DNA from: Mycobacterium kansasii ATCC 12478
Lineage (GTDB): Bacteria > Actinomycetota > Actinomycetes > Mycobacteriales > Mycobacteriaceae
DNA: 64,000 bases
Reading direction: 5' to 3'
Assembly (NCBI RefSeq): GCF_000157895.3
Contig: NC_022663.1
Span: 3,906,001 to 3,970,000, forward strand
Below the pieces are notes generated by a model, which saw only the letters and a program-made list of their open reading frames with translations, did not search any database and had not been told where the DNA came from. The translations under genes were made by a program, and so were the position numbers. Positions 58,661 to 64,000 of the stretch are shown here, in pieces (the first letter of the stretch is position 1; every line of letters starts with the position of its first letter).

Positions 58661-58751
58661 GCGCGCCGAGACTGCGTACACGGCCATAGGACCGCGGCAA
58701 CATAGACGCTCACCGCAGTTTCGACGCAATGGCCGCAGTCTGGACGCGCGC
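58661..58751. repeat. Imperfect inverted repeat after the groEL2 terminator
   Basis: The left arm 58661-58686 (gcgcgccgagactgcgtaca...) and right arm 58729-58751 (atggccgcagtctggacgcg...) share gcgcgc, agactgc and ggccat in inverted order, interrupted by short insertions. The loop is about 42 bases. It lies between the groEL2 terminator and the convergent gene ending at 58762. Confidence 0.65.
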
Positions 58752-58761
58752 GCAAGGCACG

Positions 58762-59157
58762 CTACGGCGCCGAGAACACCACGCAGTCGTGGCGGCATCC
58801 CTTGGCCGCCGCGGGGGAGTCGGGGTCGGCCTCGCGGTGCAGCAGCGCGCGGGTGGGCACGACCCCCAAACGGACGGTCTCCTCACCGGCTCCTGCTACT
58901 TCGGCGCTGCCGTCAACAATCAGCGAATAGCCGCCCGGCTCACGCGGGGGCCACAGCAGCGTCACGTCGCGGCGCTGCGCCAGGTTCTTGCGGGTCCCTC
59001 CGCCGATCAGCCCCACGTCGAGGACTGCCCCGCGAAGTACCGGCTCGACGGTCACGGTGTGCGCGCGGTAGTCGTCATCGACGGTGATCAGGTAGGCGAA
59101 TGGATAGTCGGCCAAGGCGGCGGCCAGCCGAGTGAGGTCTACCTTTTTGGCGCCCAT
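58762..59157 (-). CDS. Pyridoxamine 5'-phosphate oxidase-like protein (Rv0441c-like)
   Basis: This 131-residue protein has a split-barrel flavin-binding fold resembling the PNPOx family: LADYPFAYLITVDDDYRAHT, the LLWPPREPGGYSLIVDGSAE barrel segment and a short end. It would bind FMN, F420 or a related cofactor; activity is unknown. It matches Rv0441c by position and sequence. ATG 59157 starts MGAKKVDLTRLAAAL. It lies between groEL2 and PPE10 as in M. tuberculosis. Confidence 0.87.
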   Translation of the reverse strand: MGAKKVDLTRLAAALADYPFAYLITVDDDYRAHTVTVEPVLRGAVLDVGLIGGGTRKNLAQRRDVTLLWPPREPGGYSLIVDGSAEVAGAGEETVRLGVVPTRALLHREADPDSPAAAKGCRHDCVVFSAP

Positions 59158-59217
59158 GCAGTCGAGGATAGGCGCCGGTACGGACGGGCCGACGTGCGCT
59201 GCCGATGCTAGTCGGGG

Positions 59218-60675
59218 CTAGTCCGAGCGAACCGGCAGTTTGATGCCGGTGCCGGGGTCGGCCGGTTCGCGGCTGGGGTAGAAGGTCGACTTGGGGATGC
59301 CCGACCCGGGAAGGACCGGAGCGCCGCTGACCGGCTCGCGAACAGTGGTGTTGCGCAAACCGGGATCGTTGTTGCCCGAGTTGTAGAAACTGGTGTACCC
59401 GCTGCCCGCGCCGCGCGGTCCGGCATTGGCCGGGGAGCCGGTGCCGGCATTGGCGTTGCCGGTGTTCGCGCTGGAGTCGACTCCGGCAGGAGGGGTGATC
59501 GGCGTAGCGGCCGGGGGCGTGGCCGGGGCCGGGTTGAGCGCGTTTGCCAGACCCGGGTGCAGGGCGCCTGTCTGACCGAGGGCCGAGCTGAGGATGCTCG
59601 AGCTCAAGGTTGCCGTGCCACCGGTTGCATAGCTCGCGGAATTGGCCAACCCCGCGTCCAAGCCGGCCGAGCCCGGCAGGTTGTTTTGCATCACCGACGG
59701 CCACAGGCCCGCGCTCATGCCGCCGACGTTGCCGAAGCCGGTGTTGATGTTTCCCGAGTTCCCAAGCCCGTTATTGAGCAGGCCTGAGTTGCCGATTCCC
59801 AGGTTTCCGTTGCCGGAGTTGAAGAAGCCGACGTTGCCGGTGCCGGAGTTGCCGAAGCCGATGTTGCCGCTGCCGGAATTGAGGCCGCCGAAACCGAATT
59901 TGTTATTGCCGGTCAGCCCAACACCGACGTCATGATTGCCGGTGCTGCCGATGCCGAGGTTGCTGTTGCCCAGGTTGCCCATGCCGACGTTGTTGTTGCC
60001 GGTGTTGCCGCCGCCGATGTTGCTGCTGCCGGTGTTGCCGATGCCCAGGTTGCCGCTGCCGGTGTTGCCGATACCGATGTTTCCGCTGCCGGTGTTGCCG
60101 AAGCCGAGGTTGATCGCGCCGTTCTTGCCGATGTCGATGCCGAGGTTGCGCAGCACCTGTTGCCAGGGCGCCAACAGCGAGGCGGCCGCGGAGGCGTCGG
60201 CGTGGTATGTCGCCATCGCAACCACATCCATCGCCCACATCTGCTCATAGGCGGCCTCGATGTCCATGATGGCCGGGGTGTTGAACCCCAACCAGTTCGT
60301 GGCCGCCAGTACCTGCATCAGGCCACGGTTGGCCGCGACTACTGCGGGCTGCACCGTGGCCGCCAGCGCCGCCTCGAAAGCCGTCGCCGTGGCCGCGGCC
60401 TGAGCCGCGACTTGCTCGGCCTGGGTTGCGGCCGCGCTGAGCCACGCCATGTATTGGGTCGCGACGGCCATCATCGCCGCCGACGACGGACCCAGCCAAG
60501 AGCCGTTGGTCAGCTCGGCGACCACCGAGCTGAACGACGACATCGACGACGCCAATTCCTCGGCCAGGCCGCTCCAGGCCCCGGCCGCGGCAAGGAGCGG
60601 TCCCGCGCCGGGACCGGCGAACATCAGTGCCGAATTGATCTCTGGCGGCAACCACGCGAAATGCGGGTTTGTCAC
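59218..60675 (-). CDS. PPE10: PPE family protein PPE10 (MPTR subfamily)
   Basis: A 485-residue PPE protein. The N-terminal PPE domain (about 1-175) begins MTNPHFAWLPPEINSALMFA, with Pro-Pro-Glu at 10-12, and ends with the WxG-type helical turn NGSWLGPSS. The middle (about 185-310) is major polymorphic tandem repeats of the NxGxGNxG type (for example GNTGSGNIGIGNTGSGNLG), and the C-terminus is Ala/Pro/Gly-rich. Exported, probably by a type VII (ESX) system; PPE10 is tied to capsule integrity in M. marinum and M. tuberculosis. GTG 60675 is the start. No PE partner is adjacent. PPE-MPTR genes are typical of slow-growing species. Confidence 0.93.
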   Translation of the reverse strand: MTNPHFAWLPPEINSALMFAGPGAGPLLAAAGAWSGLAEELASSMSSFSSVVAELTNGSWLGPSSAAMMAVATQYMAWLSAAATQAEQVAAQAAATATAFEAALAATVQPAVVAANRGLMQVLAATNWLGFNTPAIMDIEAAYEQMWAMDVVAMATYHADASAAASLLAPWQQVLRNLGIDIGKNGAINLGFGNTGSGNIGIGNTGSGNLGIGNTGSSNIGGGNTGNNNVGMGNLGNSNLGIGSTGNHDVGVGLTGNNKFGFGGLNSGSGNIGFGNSGTGNVGFFNSGNGNLGIGNSGLLNNGLGNSGNINTGFGNVGGMSAGLWPSVMQNNLPGSAGLDAGLANSASYATGGTATLSSSILSSALGQTGALHPGLANALNPAPATPPAATPITPPAGVDSSANTGNANAGTGSPANAGPRGAGSGYTSFYNSGNNDPGLRNTTVREPVSGAPVLPGSGIPKSTFYPSREPADPGTGIKLPVRSD

Positions 60676-60770
60676 CAGCCCAAACTACCCGTCCGAGCCC
60701 CTCGAGGTGGCCATATCGGCGCAGGAAAACTCCATATCCCATACCCCGTGCACAGGAACCCCCTAAGTGC

Positions 60771-62498
60771 TCAGGCGGGGACCGGAGCGGACCGCCGTCC
60801 GCGGACCAGCTTGCCGGGTCGCGCGGCGGTGGGCACCCCGTTCTCGGCGATCACCTCGCCCGAGACGACGGTTGCGACGTAGCCCTCGGCGGTCTGGTCC
60901 AGGCGCCGTCCGCCGGCCGGCAGGTCGTATCGGATGACCGGCTTGTGCAGCCGCAGCGCGTCGTGGTCGATGACATTGAGGTCGGCCTTGTAGCCGACGG
61001 CGATGCGTCCGCGGTCGGCCAGCCCGGCCACCCGGGCCGGTACCGAGGTGAGTTCGCGCACGGCCTCGGCCACCGTGAACCGCCCGGACGCCCGGTCGCG
61101 CGCCCAGTGCGCCAAGAAGTACGTCGAGTAGCTGGCGTCGCAGATCATGCCGTAATGGGCGCCGCCGTCGCCGAGGCCGAGCACCACGTCGTCGCGGTGC
61201 AGCAGTTTGCCGACGGTGTCCAGCGAGTTGTTCTCCAGGTTGCTCGTGGCGACCAGCAGCATGGCGCGACCGTCGTCGTCGAGCAGCCGGTCGTATGCCT
61301 CCTCCATCGGGTTCACCCCCCGGGCCCGGGCGCGGGCCCCGATGCTGCCCGACGGGTCCGGCTCGTAATCGGGGTTGTCGCCCAGCGGGAAGATCCAGTC
61401 CCAGGCCTGGGCCACATACAGGATCGGATGCCCCACGCCGGGCTTGTCGGCCAGGATGCGGGCGCGGACGTCGGGTTTGCGCATCTCGGCTACCCGCTCG
61501 GCCAGCGGCAGGTGCATGATCTCGCGGTAGCTCGGGTACAGCACGAACGGGTTGGCGGACAGTTGCAGCCCGATGATCAGCCCGATCGGGCGGGGCAGCA
61601 GCTGCGCGGTGATGTCTCCACCAGCCCCGTTGGCCTTCTCGATCATCGTGATGGCGTCGGGCCACGTCGGGTCACCCACGTTGGCGACCACCAGGGTGAA
61701 GGTCACCGGCAGCCCGACATCCTCGGCGACGTCGAACACCATCTGCAATACCGGCTGATAGCCGCCGGCCGGAATGTCGGGCACGAACTGCAGCAGCCCG
61801 CCGCCGCCGTCCACCACACCCCGCGCGATCTCCTCGATCTCCTCCCGCGCGGCGTCATAGCTGGGAATCGGTGACCCGCTCTCGGTCTTGTGGATGGTCA
61901 GCCGCGACGACGCAAACCCCAGCGCGCCGGCCTCGATCGCCTCCTTGGCCAGCGCCCGCATCGCGGCCAGGTCTTGCGGGGTGGCCGGTTCGCGGTCGGC
62001 GCCGCGCTGGCCCATCACGTAAACCCGCAACGGAGAATGCGGCAGGTAGACGGCCACATCGATATCACGCCTGCCCGCCTCGAGCGCGTTCAGGTAGTCG
62101 GGAAACGTTTCCCAGGTCCACGGCAGGCCGTCGGTCATGACCACGCCGGGAATGTCCTCCACGCCGGCCATCACGTCGACAAGCACGTCGTGGTCCTCCT
62201 GGCGGCAGGGCGCGAAGCCGACCCCGCAGTTGCCCATCACCACCGTGGTCACTCCGTGCGCCGACGACGGTGTCAGCCGGTCGGACCAGATGGCCTGGCC
62301 GTCGTAGTGGGTATGCAGGTCGACGAAACCCGGGGTGACCAGCAGACCGGTCGCGTCGATCTCTCTCTTGGCGGTGCCGCCGTTGACAACACCAACACCC
62401 TTGATGACGCCGTCTCGCACCGCGACGTCGCCGACGTACGGCTCGCCGCCGAGCCCGTCGACGATGGTGCCGTTGCGGATGAGCAGGTCGTAGGTCAT
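60771..62498 (-). CDS. N-acyl-D-amino-acid deacylase-like amidohydrolase
   Basis: This 575-residue protein is an amidohydrolase of the D-aminoacylase type (Amidohydro_3). The N-terminal barrel start LLVTPGFVDLHTHYDGQ holds the HxH metal pair H62/H64; TTVVMGNCGVGFAPCR with the ligand Cys, and the C-terminal LGLGDGGAHYGMICDASYST (Asp) follow. It likely removes acyl groups from D-amino acids or hydrolyses a related cyclic amide. ATG 62498 starts at the family signature YDLLIRNGTIVDGLG. I do not recall this gene between PPE10 and Rv0443 in M. tuberculosis. Confidence 0.9.
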   Translation of the reverse strand: MTYDLLIRNGTIVDGLGGEPYVGDVAVRDGVIKGVGVVNGGTAKREIDATGLLVTPGFVDLHTHYDGQAIWSDRLTPSSAHGVTTVVMGNCGVGFAPCRQEDHDVLVDVMAGVEDIPGVVMTDGLPWTWETFPDYLNALEAGRRDIDVAVYLPHSPLRVYVMGQRGADREPATPQDLAAMRALAKEAIEAGALGFASSRLTIHKTESGSPIPSYDAAREEIEEIARGVVDGGGGLLQFVPDIPAGGYQPVLQMVFDVAEDVGLPVTFTLVVANVGDPTWPDAITMIEKANGAGGDITAQLLPRPIGLIIGLQLSANPFVLYPSYREIMHLPLAERVAEMRKPDVRARILADKPGVGHPILYVAQAWDWIFPLGDNPDYEPDPSGSIGARARARGVNPMEEAYDRLLDDDGRAMLLVATSNLENNSLDTVGKLLHRDDVVLGLGDGGAHYGMICDASYSTYFLAHWARDRASGRFTVAEAVRELTSVPARVAGLADRGRIAVGYKADLNVIDHDALRLHKPVIRYDLPAGGRRLDQTAEGYVATVVSGEVIAENGVPTAARPGKLVRGRRSAPVPA

Positions 62499-62563
62499 CT
62501 AATTAATCTACGACCGCGACGGCGGGTGGTGCCATGGCCGTCTCCGCCCGTAAGGTCGCCGGT

Positions 62564-63106
62564 ATGGCCAGCCCCGATGCCAACCATGCCAACCATGCCC
62601 CGGCCCGGGAGCTGCTGCGCGACGCGTTCACCCGGTTGATCGAACACGCCGACGACCTCACCGACGGCCTCGCCGACGAAGTCGCCAACTACCGGCCTAC
62701 CCCCGAGGCCAACAGCATTGCGTGGCTGCTCTGGCACAGCGCCCGCGTCCAGGACGTTCAGGTGGCGCACATCGCCGGCGTGGAGCAGGTGTGGACCCGC
62801 GACGGCTGGGTCGACCGCTTCGGTCTGGACCTGCCCCGCGACGACACCGGCTACGGGCACAGCGCCGCCGAGGTGGGCAAGGTACGCGCGCCGGCCGACC
62901 TGCTGTCTGGTTACTACCACGCGGTCCACCAGCTCACCCTGGAGTACGTGGCCGCAGTGACCGCAGCTGAGCTGTCGCGCGTGGTCGACACCAACTGGGA
63001 CCCACCCGTGACCGCCAGCATGCGCTTGGTCAGCATCATCGACGACTGCGCGCAACATCTGGGCCAGGCCGCCTACCTACGCGGGATCGTGCCGCAGGCG
63101 CAGTAG
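62564..63106 (+). CDS. DinB/DUF664-like protein (Rv0443-like)
   Basis: This 180-residue protein fits the DinB-like four-helix fold. Candidate metal ligands are His in LLWHSARVQDVQVAHI, and His in the SIIDDCAQHLGQAAYLRG segment near the end, typical of the DUF664/DinB_2 family; mycothiol-dependent enzymes belong to this fold. It matches Rv0443. ATG 62564 (MASPDANHANHAP) was preferred to 62534. A nine-base duplication (ccaaccatg twice) is in the first codons. It is divergent from the amidohydrolase with a short gap. Confidence 0.88.
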   Translation: MASPDANHANHAPARELLRDAFTRLIEHADDLTDGLADEVANYRPTPEANSIAWLLWHSARVQDVQVAHIAGVEQVWTRDGWVDRFGLDLPRDDTGYGHSAAEVGKVRAPADLLSGYYHAVHQLTLEYVAAVTAAELSRVVDTNWDPPVTASMRLVSIIDDCAQHLGQAAYLRGIVPQAQ

Positions 63107-63127
63107 CTGCCCAGTAGGTTTCAAAGC

Positions 63128-63985
63128 GTGCGATTCGTTGCGACGGTGGTGTTCTGGCTGGCCACCACGGTCGCGCTGGCGGTAGCGGTGCCGGCGGCGT
63201 GGGCGCAGACCACGATCATCGACGAGGACGGCTACGCCGAGCTGGCCCGGACCGCCGCGGCCGATCCCGTTCTGCAGTCCGCCATGGCGGCCGAACTGAC
63301 CACCCGCGCAACCGCGCTCATCGCCGAGCGCAGGGGGTCGAGCTATCCGAGCTATCCGGTCGACAGCTCGACCGTGCACGCTGCCGCGGCCGCTTTCACC
63401 GCCGGCCCGGCGTTTCCGCCGCTGTTCGCCCGGGCGAACCGGGTCGCGCACGGCTGGTTGTTCGGCGAGCCGCGGTCCGGCGGCACCGGTGACCACTGGG
63501 TGGTCGATCTGGCCCCGATGCTGAACGACAGCTCGATGCAGCAGGTATTGAGCGGCTACCACGTCACGGTGCCGGCGACGCTGGAGGTTCCGCTGACGGT
63601 GTCGCCGCCTCAGCCGGTGCACCAGGGACAGCTGCGGCGGCTGGCGGTGTGGGGGCCGTGGATCAGTGTCGGCGCCGCGGCCTCGAGTGCGAGCTGCGCG
63701 TTGCTGATGCTGCTCACCGCGCGTCGCCGGGGCAAGGCGCTGGCCAGCCTTGGGGTGTCGGCGCTGCTCGTCGGCGGCGCCGGCTGGGCCGGAATCGAAA
63801 TCGGCAGCCACTATGTCGACGACGCGCTCGACCGGACCGCCGGCGATATCCGGCGGATGGCCGACGTCATGGTTGGTACCGCGGAGAGCAGCCTGCACCT
63901 CTGGTTGAACCTGACGCTGGTCGCCGGTGTGGCACTGGTGGTGCTCGGCGTGCTGGCCGCGGTGCTGGGCAGCCTGTGGAAGTGA
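63128..63985 (+). CDS. Membrane protein of unknown function
   Basis: This 285-residue protein has an N-terminal signal-like helix (VVFWLATTVALAVAVPAAWA), a long extracytoplasmic region (about 27-175) with YAELARTAAADPVLQSAM, and then three hydrophobic helices at about 175-195, 210-228 and 258-280. This layout is that of some mycobacterial membrane proteins with a periplasmic domain; no motif points to a reaction. GTG 63128 starts 21 bases after the DinB-like gene, so the two may be co-transcribed. Only 15 bases of sequence follow in the window. Confidence 0.82.
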   Translation: MRFVATVVFWLATTVALAVAVPAAWAQTTIIDEDGYAELARTAAADPVLQSAMAAELTTRATALIAERRGSSYPSYPVDSSTVHAAAAAFTAGPAFPPLFARANRVAHGWLFGEPRSGGTGDHWVVDLAPMLNDSSMQQVLSGYHVTVPATLEVPLTVSPPQPVHQGQLRRLAVWGPWISVGAAASSASCALLMLLTARRRGKALASLGVSALLVGGAGWAGIEIGSHYVDDALDRTAGDIRRMADVMVGTAESSLHLWLNLTLVAGVALVVLGVLAAVLGSLWK

Positions 63986-64000
63986 CCGGGACTTCGTGTT

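Noticed and set aside
1..64000. tRNA or rRNA genes, insertion sequences and prophage
   Set aside because: I saw no cloverleaf-like tRNA, rRNA segment, transposase, integrase or terminal repeats of an insertion sequence anywhere in the window. This was by eye; tRNAscan and an IS search would be decisive.

Overview
The window is from the chromosome of a Mycobacterium. The evidence is high G+C, GTG/TTG starts, a PPE-MPTR gene, PGRS fragments, F420-dependent G6P dehydrogenase, PknG and VirR. From remembered M. tuberculosis gene order, the backbone matches Rv0407 (fgd1) to Rv0443 almost gene for gene. The added accessory genes, and divergence of many proteins from the M. tuberculosis versions as I remember them, point to a slow-growing nontuberculous species. 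I cannot name the species.

Layout. 1-3.5 kb: end of fgd1, then pta-ackA (acetate/acetyl-CoA). 3.5-7.5 kb: accessory DUF1501/DUF1800 pair, a DUF559-type protein and a repeat-rich spacer. 7.5-12.2 kb: pknG-glnH-glnX (amino-acid sensing). 12.4-29 kb: thiamin genes, with mutT3, thiE, a TPP riboswitch before thiO-thiS-thiG, and thiD-thiC led by a second TPP riboswitch. Between these two thiamin groups lie an SGNH hydrolase, secreted and membrane proteins, lpqL plus a catalytically degenerate paralogue, lpqM, a ricin-type lectin and a 13E12 protein. 29-34.2 kb: a signalling island (PAS-ANTAR protein, STAS protein, and a 1288-residue protein joining a histidine kinase, receiver, PP2C phosphatase and RsbW-like ATPase). 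34.2-42 kb: Rv0424c-like gene, ctpH, xthA, a GNAT-like gene and def. 42-50 kb: Rv0430, virR, sodC, a YbdK-like ligase, a frameshifted PGRS remnant, a LON-domain protein, vapBC and an AAA ATPase. 49.8-53.3 kb: pssA-psd-moeA2, with a scrambled moeA2/psd remnant and a PGRS fragment wedged in. 53.3-56.7 kb: an SDR, a VOC protein, a Baeyer-Villiger-type monooxygenase and a cupin. 56.7-64 kb: groEL2 behind two CIRCE operators, an Rv0441c-like gene, PPE10, an amidohydrolase, a DinB-like protein and a membrane protein.

How the genes work together. Thiamin genes form two riboswitch-led units that build the thiazole (ThiO/S/G) and pyrimidine (ThiC/D) halves, joined by ThiE. GlnH and GlnX pass amino-acid signals to PknG; their genes overlap by one base at each junction. 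PssA and Psd are consecutive steps to phosphatidylethanolamine. The most unusual system is the signalling island, where a two-component phosphorelay and an anti-sigma partner switch are fused in one chain, translationally coupled to its probable STAS substrate. Other oddities are a triplicated 16-residue repeat in the PknG regulatory tail, the pseudo-peptidase beside LpqL, the moeA2/psd chimera, several hairpin or VNTR spacers, and two convergent genes whose identical -YWIQ termini come from one palindrome.
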